A DNA stretch of 7,332 nucleotides from Candidatus Taylorbacteria bacterium RIFCSPHIGHO2_02_FULL_44_12 (GTDB lineage Bacteria; Patescibacteriota; Minisyncoccia; Phycocordibacterales; PALSA-1337): the NCBI GenBank assembly GCA_001822575.1, contig MHRM01000008.1, positions 1-7,332 on the forward strand, written 5' to 3'. Positions 1-5,240 of this stretch are shown here, piece by piece. The stretch's first letter is position 1. Every line of letters begins with the position of its first letter. Under the pieces are notes generated by a model. It saw only the letters and a list, made by a program, of their open reading frames with translations. It searched no databases and was not told the DNA's origin. A program made the position numbers and the translations under genes.

Positions 1-1
1 C

Positions 2-154
2 GATGATTAGAATCCCGAGCGGATCATGACTCCTACAAAGGCCATCAAGGCCGGCGCGGATCGTATCGTGGTCGGCCGTCCGATCGTGAAGGCCGAAAAG
101 CCCTACGACGCGGTTATGCGGACAATCGAGGAAATAGCTTCGGCTACGGCGTAG
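2..154 (+). CDS. pyrF: Orotidine 5'-phosphate decarboxylase C-terminus (partial, with in-frame TAG)
   Basis: This is the 3' end of a gene entering from the left edge. The codons from 26 read MTPTKAIKAGADRIVVGRPI, which matches the C-terminal phosphate-binding strand and loop of OMP decarboxylase (family pattern MTP..AI.AGAD..V.GRPI). That enzyme converts OMP to UMP, the last step of pyrimidine synthesis. The same frame to the left reads D-D-stop-N-P-E-R-I, so a TAG at 8-10 falls where many homologues have Gln (compare ..DDQ..R.MTP); CAG to TAG is one base change. Either the gene is broken, or the base is an error, or the codon is read through. The true stop is TAG at 152-154. The stretch is visibly more GC-rich, especially at third positions, than the rest of the window. 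The family call is fairly sure; the status of the gene is open because the 5' part is not visible. Confidence 0.62.
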
Positions 155-186
155 CCAGCCAACATGAGAAAGTCTTGAATAAACAC

Positions 187-218
187 CAGCCCCGCTAAGC
201 AGTGCGTGGGCTGTTTTT
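187..218 (+). terminator. Rho-independent terminator after pyrF
   Basis: CAGCCC (187-192) pairs with GGGCTG (208-213), extended by CGC (193-195) with GCG (204-206) across a one-base bulge (T207). The loop is TAAGCAGT, and five T follow at 214-218. It lies 33 bases after the pyrF stop and before the lepA promoter, so it separates the two transcription units. Confidence 0.85.
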
Positions 219-243
219 ATTATTTGAAAAAATTTTTATAACT

Positions 244-271
244 ATGAGACTCATCATATTTCTGCTATATT
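244..271 (+). promoter_or_regulatory. lepA promoter, extended -10, predicts a leaderless mRNA
   Basis: The -10 is TATATT (266-271), preceded by TG at 263-264 (extended -10). A weak -35-like ATGAGA (244-249) sits 16 bases upstream. The region further up (226-240) is an A/T tract that could serve as an UP element. Only six bases separate the -10 from the lepA ATG at 278, so the expected transcription start is the A of the start codon or a neighbouring base. Confidence 0.65.
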
Positions 272-277
272 CAGTCA

Positions 278-2122
278 ATGAATCCTGGTCATATCCGCAA
301 CTTTTCTATTATCGCCCATATTGATCACGGCAAATCTACCTTGGCTGATCGTTTGCTGGAAATCACCGGCACTATAGAAAAACGCAAGATGCAGGCCCAG
401 GTCTTGGATAGCATGGAACTGGAGCGCGAGAGAGGCATCACTATCAAGATGCAACCTGTCCGGATGAAGTGGTCTGTGGGGGACGACAACCAAGAATACA
501 TACTCAATCTCATAGATACCCCAGGACATATAGATTTCTCCTATGAGGTCTCGCGAGCTCTAAAGGCTGTGGAAGGATCCATACTTCTTGTGGATGCCAC
601 ACAAGGAGTCCAGGCTCAAACCTTGACGACCTTGACCATGGCTAGAGAGGCAGGTCTCATCATAGTACCTGTGGTCAGTAAGATAGATTCGCCTTTGGCT
701 AGAAGCCAAGAGGTGGCCCTTGAATTGGCGCAACTTTTGGATTGCTCTATTGATGATGTAATCAAAGTCTCCGGCAAGACTGGTGAAGGTGTTCGGCATC
801 TTCTTGATGAGCTGATCAAGCGAATTCCAGCTCCTGTCATTCTTGATTCAAACTCCGCTACGGGTTTGCGAACAGAGATATTTGGTTCTGCTGCCCAAAA
901 AAACTTACGATCATTGGTTTTTGATTTTCAATATTCAAATCATACGGGAGTGATTGTGTATGTAAGGGTTTTCAGTGGATCCGTCAAGCGTCATGACAAA
1001 TTGACCTTCAAGGTTTCCGGTCGAGTATTTGAAGCCATAGAAGTTGGCGTATTCATGCCCGACAATACTCCAGTGGAAATGTTGGGTGCCGGAGAGATCG
1101 GTTATATAGTTACCGGAGTCAAAGAGCCTGGGATAGCTTCGGTAGGCGACACCGTAGCAGAGGTCAATGATACAGAACCGCCTCTTCCTGGCTATCAGAC
1201 TCCGCATCCTGTCGTCTGGGCTTCTCTATACCCCAAAAGCCAAGACGATCTGTCACTCTTGCGCCAGGCTCTAGGTCGTCTGCGTCTTTCGGATTCATCT
1301 TTTACCTATGAAGAAGAATCTTCCGGAACTTTGGGCAAAGGCTATCGTTCTGGTTTTTTGGGAATGTTGCACATGGAGATTGTGACAGAGCGATTGCGTA
1401 GGGAGTTTGGCTTGGAATTGGTCGTGACTATGCCTACCATCACCTATAATGTCAAGAAAAAGAGTAGAGATTTTGAGACCATATATTCGCCGGCTCTTTT
1501 TCCCGAAGATCACGATATTGCCGAGATTACCGAGCCTATTGTGTCCATGAAAATTATCACTCCGCCTACATATATCGGTGTCCTGATGAAGTCTATTTTT
1601 GATCATGAAGGGGTTATTGTCTCCACCGACAATTTTGGCGACAATCGGGCTATTTTGACTTTATCCATGCCTTTGCGGGAGCTGATGCGCAATTTCTTTG
1701 ACGAGGTCAAAAGTGTTTCTTCCGGTTACGCTTCCATATCATATGACATTATAGGTCATCGCAAGGCCGATGTGGTCCGTTTGGATATTATGATTGCCGA
1801 TGAACCAGTGGCGGCTTTTGCCAGAGTAGTCTCACGGCGCAGAGTGGCCGAAGAAGCTGAACGGATGGTAGAACATCTCTACAAACTACTGCCACGCGAG
1901 CTCTTCACATTCAAGGTCCAGGCTCGAGCTCTGGGCCGGATCATCGCTTCACGGACTGTCTCTGGAGTCAAAAGAGACGCGGCCAGCACGCTCTCCGGCG
2001 GAGATATCACTCGCAAAATGAAATTACGGGAAAAACAAAAAGAGGGCCGCAAACGTCTCAAGACCCACGGCAAAGTGGTCATTCCCCAGGAAGTTTTTAT
2101 AAAAATGATGCGAGGGGAATGA
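278..2122 (+). CDS. lepA: Elongation factor 4 (LepA), ribosomal back-translocase GTPase
   Basis: EF4 is a translational GTPase that binds the ribosome and can reverse or remodel stalled translocation states. The protein is 614 residues, close to the usual length of about 600. Visible GTPase motifs are G1 AHIDHGKS (13-20), switch-I RGITI (52-56), G3 DTPGH with the catalytic His (80-84), G4 SKID (134-137) and G5-like SGKTG. Domain II and the EF-G-like domains III and V follow. The LepA-specific C-terminal domain is clear near the end (SGGDITRKMKLREKQKEG, IPQEVF). The G4 motif has Ser where NKxD is expected (AGT at 677-679), which is unusual. The start at 278 is supported by the N-terminal family pattern IRNFSIIAHIDHGK. 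There is no Shine-Dalgarno motif, and the promoter predicts a leaderless message. The gene forms its own unit, and a minus-strand miniprotein gene ends four bases past its stop. Confidence 0.97.
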   Translation: MNPGHIRNFSIIAHIDHGKSTLADRLLEITGTIEKRKMQAQVLDSMELERERGITIKMQPVRMKWSVGDDNQEYILNLIDTPGHIDFSYEVSRALKAVEGSILLVDATQGVQAQTLTTLTMAREAGLIIVPVVSKIDSPLARSQEVALELAQLLDCSIDDVIKVSGKTGEGVRHLLDELIKRIPAPVILDSNSATGLRTEIFGSAAQKNLRSLVFDFQYSNHTGVIVYVRVFSGSVKRHDKLTFKVSGRVFEAIEVGVFMPDNTPVEMLGAGEIGYIVTGVKEPGIASVGDTVAEVNDTEPPLPGYQTPHPVVWASLYPKSQDDLSLLRQALGRLRLSDSSFTYEEESSGTLGKGYRSGFLGMLHMEIVTERLRREFGLELVVTMPTITYNVKKKSRDFETIYSPALFPEDHDIAEITEPIVSMKIITPPTYIGVLMKSIFDHEGVIVSTDNFGDNRAILTLSMPLRELMRNFFDEVKSVSSGYASISYDIIGHRKADVVRLDIMIADEPVAAFARVVSRRRVAEEAERMVEHLYKLLPRELFTFKVQARALGRIIASRTVSGVKRDAASTLSGGDITRKMKLREKQKEGRKRLKTHGKVVIPQEVFIKMMRGE

Positions 2123-2125
2123 TAT

Positions 2126-2233
2126 TTATTGCCAAACTGGAAAATATAGCAAGATCATGCTGATGATGACCAGGATGCTGACCATCATAAAACCTATTCT
2201 AACGACTTTTTTTGATTTTTCATGAAATAACAT
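2126..2233 (-). CDS. Single-span membrane miniprotein, 35 residues (unrecognised)
   Basis: I do not recognise the family. The minus-strand reading frame runs from ATG (2233-2231) to TAA (2128-2126), 35 codons. It starts MLFHEKSKKVVRIG, a short basic N-terminus, and continues into an uninterrupted hydrophobic stretch of about 20 residues (FMMVSILVIISMILLYFP), ending VWQ. The pattern of positive charges followed by one helix predicts a small inner-membrane protein with its N-terminus in the cytoplasm. It fills nearly all the space between lepA (stop at 2122) and the ftsB-like gene. Upstream on the minus strand a TATACT (2248-2243) lies nine bases before the ATG, the same arrangement as other genes here, and there is no Shine-Dalgarno motif. 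Against it: the ORF is short and conservation cannot be seen from one sequence. No function is proposed. Confidence 0.55.
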   Translation of the reverse strand: MLFHEKSKKVVRIGFMMVSILVIISMILLYFPVWQ

Positions 2234-2250
2234 AGTTTATCTAGTATACT
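2222..2250 (+). promoter_or_regulatory. ftsB-like gene promoter with palindromic -10
   Basis: The -35-like ATGAAA (2222-2227) and -10 TATACT (2245-2250) are separated by 17 bases. Seven bases separate the -10 from the ATG at 2258, so the transcript should begin at the start codon. The -10 lies in the self-complementary octamer AGTATACT (2243-2250), so TATACT is also present on the minus strand (2248-2243), where it could start the divergent miniprotein gene. Confidence 0.6.
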
Positions 2251-2257
2251 GACAAGT

Positions 2258-2665
2258 ATGAGGCGAAGCAAACGTTCAACAGCCAAAAGGAATTTATGGT
2301 CACCATTGGTGTTAGTATTGACTATTATCTTATTCGTCATTCTAGCCAGAGCTGCCTGGGGAATGTATGACAAAGCTCGCGGCAGTGAACGCCGTCTTGC
2401 CCAAGCAGAAGCAGAATTGAAAAGACTGGAAGAAAGACAGAGCGAACTTTCCGGTAGAATAAATTATCTCTCTACTGATCAGGGTGTGGAAGCGGAATTG
2501 CGGACAAAATACAGGGCTGTTAAGGAAGGGGAGTCGGTGGCTGTCATCATTAGCGATCCGAACCAGGTCAACGGCCCGATCTTATCGTCTTCTAGAGACA
2601 GACTTGATCTTTCCGATCATTTCGGTTGGTGGGATAGGATTTTGGATTTTCTTGGTCTGATATAG
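2258..2665 (+). CDS. Septum formation initiator family protein (FtsB/DivIC-like)
   Basis: This family (FtsB/DivIC) works in the divisome, where a bitopic membrane protein pairs with an FtsL-type partner to activate septal wall synthesis. The 135-residue product shows the typical order. A very basic cytoplasmic tail (residues 1-12, MRRSKRSTAKR) is followed by one membrane helix (about 13-33). A heptad-like charged coiled coil comes next (about 40-70), and then the family segment LSTDQGVEAELRTKYRAVKEGE (about 71-92) just outside the membrane. The C-terminus ends in a Trp-rich amphipathic stretch (GWWDRILDFLGLI). It begins at 2258, immediately after a promoter, with no ribosome binding site. It ends with two tandem UAG codons (2663-2668). 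tRNA-Gly follows 54 bases later and may be co-transcribed. Family assignment is good; FtsB rather than DivIC or FtsL-like cannot be decided. Confidence 0.85.
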   Translation: MRRSKRSTAKRNLWSPLVLVLTIILFVILARAAWGMYDKARGSERRLAQAEAELKRLEERQSELSGRINYLSTDQGVEAELRTKYRAVKEGESVAVIISDPNQVNGPILSSSRDRLDLSDHFGWWDRILDFLGLI

Positions 2666-2719
2666 TAGGATCATTTTTAATGAAAAGAATGCGCAATATC
2701 GGAAATAATACCCCAAATC

Positions 2720-2793
2720 GCGAGATTGGTTCAGTGGTAGAACATGTGCTTCCCAAGCACAGGACGCGGGTCCGATTCCCGCATCTCGCACCA
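2720..2793 (+). tRNA. tRNA-Gly, anticodon CCC
   Basis: A full cloverleaf can be drawn. The acceptor stem is GCGAGAT (2720-2726) with ATCTCGC (2783-2789). The D-stem is GTTC/GAAC (2729-2732, 2740-2743). The anticodon stem is TGTGC/GCACA (2745-2749, 2757-2761) with loop TTCCCAA, giving anticodon CCC (2752-2754), which reads GGG. The variable loop has four bases. The T-stem is GCGGG/CCCGC (2766-2770, 2778-2782). CCA is encoded (2791-2793). The discriminator base is A (2790). The T-loop is TCCGATT, with C where nearly all tRNAs have T (position 55, normally pseudouridine). A possible -10, TAATAC (2706-2711), ends eight bases before the 5' end, but it has no convincing -35, so the gene may depend on read-through from the ftsB-like gene. 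Confidence 0.96.
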
Positions 2794-2801
2794 AAGATTG
2801 C

Positions 2802-2861
2802 AAAAGTAAAAAGTAAAAGTGAAAAGGAAGACTTAAAATCTCACTACTATTTTTAACTTTT
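2802..2861. terminator. AT-rich inverted repeat, possible bidirectional terminator
   Basis: The left arm (2802-2821, A-rich) pairs with the right arm (2842-2861, T-rich) at 17 of 20 positions, one being a G-T wobble, around a 20-base loop. It lies between the convergent tRNA-Gly and glutaredoxin genes, where a terminator for both would be expected. It lacks a GC-rich core, so termination strength is doubtful. The remaining bases 2862-2933 show nothing I can name. Confidence 0.35.
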
Positions 2862-2933
2862 AAATCAGGCGTCAAAATATATTACGCAATCAGATTTGTT
2901 GCCCCACTTTTACAGTAAATAATACAAAAAGTC

Positions 2934-3209
2934 TTATTTGATCTCCAATGCTGTTTTAAGTCGCTTTTCATCAAAACCGACGATTATCTCGCCGCCGATG
3001 TCTATGACGGGCACGCCCATTTGTCCGGTTTTGTCTATCATCTCTTTGCGTTTTTCCAGATCAGAAGCGACATTATGTTCGGTGTAAGTAACGTTGTTGG
3101 ACTTGAAGAAAGTCTTTGCCATATTGCAATAACTACAACTTGGGGTTGAATAAATTGTAACTGTTTTCATATCGTCAAATAATTTTATTTCCTGATAAAA
3201 TCGCCTCAC
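2934..3209 (-). CDS. Glutaredoxin-like thiol-disulfide oxidoreductase (YruB type)
   Basis: This is a small cytoplasmic redox protein with a thioredoxin fold that reduces disulfides or mixed thiols. The core from Met at 3170 is 78 residues, KTVTIYSTPSCSYCNMAK.., with active site CSYC (residues 12-15 of that core), the cis-proline loop GVPV, and the C-terminal GFDE..L typical of glutaredoxin-like YruB/NrdH-type proteins. Two starts are possible. The ATG at 3170-3168 gives the standard length. The in-frame GTG at 3209-3207 adds 13 residues (MRRFYQEIKLFDD) and lies only five bases after a perfect TATAAT, which would make it a leaderless GTG start. Neither start has a ribosome binding site: an AGG lies 20 bases before the ATG, too far. 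I give the longer extent, but the ATG at 3170 may be the real one. It is divergent from the PAP2 gene, with interleaved promoters. Confidence 0.9.
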   Translation of the reverse strand: MRRFYQEIKLFDDMKTVTIYSTPSCSYCNMAKTFFKSNNVTYTEHNVASDLEKRKEMIDKTGQMGVPVIDIGGEIIVGFDEKRLKTALEIK

Positions 3210-3214
3210 AGCCC

Positions 3215-3243
3215 ATTATAAAGGGTTCGGTCGCATGTTACAA
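3215..3243 (-). promoter_or_regulatory. Glutaredoxin gene promoter (minus strand)
   Basis: On the minus strand, -35 TTGTAA (3243-3238) and consensus -10 TATAAT (3220-3215) are exactly 17 bases apart. The start of transcription is expected near 3207-3209, at the GTG codon, leaving a leader of about 38 bases if the ATG at 3170 is used. The -35 lies on top of the -10 of the opposing PAP2 promoter. Confidence 0.7.
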
Positions 3244-3244
3244 T
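3216..3244 (+). promoter_or_regulatory. PAP2 gene promoter, extended -10, predicts a leaderless mRNA
   Basis: The -10 is TACAAT (3239-3244) with TG at 3236-3237 (extended -10). The -35 position, 17 bases upstream (3216-3221, TTATAA), is weak and overlaps the opposing TATAAT. Seven bases separate the -10 from the ATG at 3252. Confidence 0.6.
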
Positions 3245-3251
3245 AGACTAT

Positions 3252-3797
3252 ATGTTGACTCTTGATTCCTCTATCAACAGCTTCTTCGTCTCTAATACCA
3301 CATCTTTTCTAGCTACTATTGCCATGATATTTGGCACTATTGGAGAAGGATTTGTTTTGATCGCTATTGGACTTCTGATCGCTCTAGGGCTCTTTTTGAA
3401 TAGCAAAAGACATGAAGTAATGGTTCTTTTTTTGTCTCTTATCTCCACCAGTGTGGCGGTCTCTGTAATAAAAGAATTGGTTATGCGCGTTCGTCCTGAA
3501 AATGCTTTGGTCATAGAATCGGGTTATAGTTTTCCTAGCGGCCATGCCGCCATGGCCGCCGCCTTTTTTCTGGCTCTGGCTTATATAGTATGGCCGAGAA
3601 TCTATTCCAAACTAGGGCGAATCATTTTTCTGAAATTATCTATCATCGCTATTCTGATTATGGGCATTAGTCGTTTGATTTTGGCTGTTCATTGGGGGAC
3701 AGATGTTGTGGCTGGGTGGTTTTTGGGGGCAATATTGGTGGGACTATCTATAGCGATTGCTGGAAGATGGCGTGAATCAAACGGTTTCCAAAAATAA
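3252..3797 (+). CDS. PAP2-family membrane lipid phosphatase
   Basis: This family removes phosphate from lipid phosphates or diphosphates, for example undecaprenyl pyrophosphate, phosphatidic acid or PG-phosphate, with the active site on the outer face of the membrane. The three signature motifs are intact in the 181-residue product: KELVMRVRP (Lys74, Arg81, Pro82), FPSGH (Pro95-His98) and SRLILAVHWGTD (Arg141, nucleophile His147, Asp151). Hydrophobic segments at about 17-48, 56-73, 99-117, 127-145 and 152-170 fit the usual multi-span fold. The substrate cannot be told from the motifs. A role in recycling the bactoprenol carrier is a reasonable guess but no more. The start at 3252 sits just after its promoter, with no ribosome binding site. 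It is divergent from the glutaredoxin gene and ends at a bidirectional terminator shared with the RNA gene on the other strand. Confidence 0.93.
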   Translation: MLTLDSSINSFFVSNTTSFLATIAMIFGTIGEGFVLIAIGLLIALGLFLNSKRHEVMVLFLSLISTSVAVSVIKELVMRVRPENALVIESGYSFPSGHAAMAAAFFLALAYIVWPRIYSKLGRIIFLKLSIIAILIMGISRLILAVHWGTDVVAGWFLGAILVGLSIAIAGRWRESNGFQK

Positions 3798-3850
3798 AAT
3801 TACAAATGAGTGTGGCTTCTAATAAAATGTTCTCTGAAAGTCCTTCTCCA

Positions 3851-3885
3851 AACAAAAAGCCTCCCAGTGAGGAAAGCTTTTTGTT
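3851..3885. terminator. Bidirectional rho-independent terminator
   Basis: AACAAAAAGC (3851-3860) pairs perfectly with GCTTTTTGTT (3876-3885), and CTC (3861-3863) pairs with GAG (3869-3871) inside. Either strand gives a hairpin whose 3' arm is a T-run, so it can end the PAP2 transcript (+) and the small RNA (-). Bases 3798-3850 between the PAP2 stop and this hairpin show no further feature. Confidence 0.8.
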
Positions 3886-4012
3886 CGGCTACTGCCTGAA
3901 GGAGTGATACCAATTCTCCAAAATGGTTTCCCTGATGCCAGCACCACGGTGCAGGTATACCCGGGACTCCGTAAAAATAATTTAAGGATCTTCTCCTTTG
4001 AGGAAGTAACCT
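3851..4012 (-). ncRNA. Stand-alone structured small RNA, 6S-like architecture (candidate)
   Basis: This is a minus-strand RNA gene with its own promoter (4046-4019) and terminator (3885-3851), about 160 bases long. The 5' and 3' parts form a long rod. GGUUACU (4011-4005) pairs with AGUAGCC (3893-3887), one pair being G-U. CCU (4003-4001) pairs with AGG (3897-3895). AAGGAG (3998-3993) pairs with CUCCUU (3904-3899). GAU (3990-3988) pairs with AUC (3908-3906), and CC (3987-3986) with GG (3911-3910). A large A/U-rich bubble follows (5' strand 3985-3971, 3' strand 3924-3912). A terminal stem closes it: GG/CC and UCCC/GGGA (3966-3963, 3932-3929), then CC/GG, GCAC/GUGC with tetraloop CGUG. Closing stem, central bubble and terminal hairpin are the layout of 6S RNA, which binds RNA polymerase by mimicking an open promoter. 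I see no SRP-RNA, tmRNA, RNase P or tRNA signatures. That it is an RNA gene is fairly well supported; the 6S identity is inference from shape and size. Confidence 0.62.
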
Positions 4013-4018
4013 GACTTT

Positions 4019-4046
4019 ATTGTAGTCCTTTGTCTATCGAAGTCAA
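4019..4046 (-). promoter_or_regulatory. Promoter of the small RNA gene
   Basis: On the minus strand, -35 TTGACT (4046-4041) and -10 TACAAT (4024-4019) have a 16-base spacer. This is the best -35/-10 combination in the window. It begins ten bases after the MFS stop and would start transcription near 4012, at the base of the predicted closing stem. Confidence 0.7.
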
Positions 4047-4055
4047 TAGTGAATT

Positions 4056-5228
4056 TTATCGCGTATCCTTGATAGTCAAGGCTGGATACAGACCAAATAG
4101 AGTAATAATACCGACAATAATAAACAGATTGGCGTTGGTGGTGAAAATCAGACCAAGTACCGTTATCAACGGCGCTATGAAATAAGAAATCGGTCTAGTC
4201 AAGCGAAATGAGCCCAAAATAGCCGAATCTTTTGGAGAGACGGTTTTGAAGAAATAAGTCTCTATCATCACTTCTACCGCCGCCGCTCCAATCCTGGTTG
4301 TAAACAAAGCCAGAGACCATATCAATACGCTAGGAAGATTTATCAGTGATAGGGCGATCGTGGCTATTCCAGCAATAGCAAAACCAATAGCCATGATTTC
4401 TTTTTCTCCATAGCGTTCGTCCGCCAGCTTGCCCAGATGATATTGGATCAGAGGGAAGGGTAGGAGCATTATGGTCAAAATAATGCCAATCTCTTCCCAG
4501 CCAAAACCGATAGTCGTGTGCAAATATATAGGACTATAAACAACCATCCAGGCATAAAATATCTGAAGAATAATATTGGCTATAAAAAGTTTCTTCCAGT
4601 TTGGATTGGAAGAGATAAGTCGGATCAGTTGTCCAGTCGATATATGATTGTAATTCGGGTCGCGAAACCGCGGAAAATTCTTATGAATAAGATAGAGCAG
4701 AGGAAAAAGCATTGCCAAGGCGGCGATATAAGTATGTCGATAATTATCCTCTCCGTTTATAAGGAGACTGCCCAGAAGAGGAGCTATTACCCATGAAGCA
4801 TTGAGTGTGGCGGAATAAAGTCCTCTGGTGGCTCCGATATGATCGCCATCGGTATAGACTTCCAGAAATATGTCCAAAGTCAGCCCGATAAAAGAGATAA
4901 CGGCTGTTTGGAGAATAAACAACCATATTAGAACTATTGACGACGATGATACAGTCAAGCCATAGAACAGAGCTATTTGAAGACAGACTAACGTTATCGC
5001 AGTGTTATAATTGCCGAAACGGCGAATAATACTGGGAGCCAAAATAAAACATAGAGCTGTCATAGCCGCTCCAGCCATATATATCAAACCAAGAGTTTGT
5101 CCGTCGGCGAATAGGCTCAAGAAGCTTGAATTGGAGTACATCGGTATCACCAAGTGGAGAGTGTAGATGAAACCGATGATGGCGATAGTGTATATAGTAT
5201 GGCTTCGTGGCGGCCGAGAATGATTCAT
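4056..5228 (-). CDS. Major facilitator superfamily transporter
   Basis: This is a proton- or solute-coupled membrane transporter of 390 residues with about twelve hydrophobic spans in two halves of six. The MFS motif A is seen in the loop of the second half as GKLADERYGEKE. An Arg-Arg-Phe-Gly loop (SIIRRFGNYN) marks the equivalent place in the first half. The substrate cannot be read from the sequence. I place the start at the ATG 5228-5226 (MNHSRPPRSHTIYTIAIIGF), directly before the first membrane helix. An in-frame ATG at 5351 would add 41 residues, but that stretch is encoded by a GC-rich palindrome, is full of Arg, Pro and Cys, and lies upstream of the promoter. The promoter leaves a leader of only a few bases and no ribosome binding site. 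The gene is divergent from rpmE and convergent with PAP2. Confidence 0.88.
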   Translation of the reverse strand: MNHSRPPRSHTIYTIAIIGFIYTLHLVIPMYSNSSFLSLFADGQTLGLIYMAGAAMTALCFILAPSIIRRFGNYNTAITLVCLQIALFYGLTVSSSSIVLIWLFILQTAVISFIGLTLDIFLEVYTDGDHIGATRGLYSATLNASWVIAPLLGSLLINGEDNYRHTYIAALAMLFPLLYLIHKNFPRFRDPNYNHISTGQLIRLISSNPNWKKLFIANIILQIFYAWMVVYSPIYLHTTIGFGWEEIGIILTIMLLPFPLIQYHLGKLADERYGEKEIMAIGFAIAGIATIALSLINLPSVLIWSLALFTTRIGAAAVEVMIETYFFKTVSPKDSAILGSFRLTRPISYFIAPLITVLGLIFTTNANLFIIVGIITLFGLYPALTIKDTR

Positions 5229-5240
5229 GGGGTTAAAAGT

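Noticed and set aside
8..154. UAG recoded to glutamine in this genome
   Set aside because: The ftsB-like gene and rpmE end in UAG at family-typical lengths, the ftsB-like gene even with two in tandem, and RF1 is present with intact motifs. One premature TAG does not support recoding.
1295..1606. 103-codon minus-strand open frame inside lepA
   Set aside because: Antisense to conserved LepA sequence, with the mosaic composition expected of a reverse-frame shadow.
2203..2224. Nine-codon minus-strand ORF beginning MKNQKKSLE
   Set aside because: It starts inside the 35-codon frame in another phase and stops at once; the longer frame has the coherent membrane pattern.
2582..2875. 97-codon minus-strand open frame covering the end of the ftsB-like gene and the tRNA
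   Set aside because: It runs antisense through a complete tRNA-Gly and through the ftsB-like coding end, so it is not a credible gene.
3887..4011. SRP RNA, tmRNA, RNase P RNA or a riboswitch as identity of the small RNA
   Set aside because: The SRP GGAA tetraloop with its AGCAG element, the tmRNA acceptor/T-arm ends, and the RNase P conserved blocks are all absent. The gene downstream in the same direction is missing (PAP2 is convergent), so a cis-acting riboswitch is unlikely.
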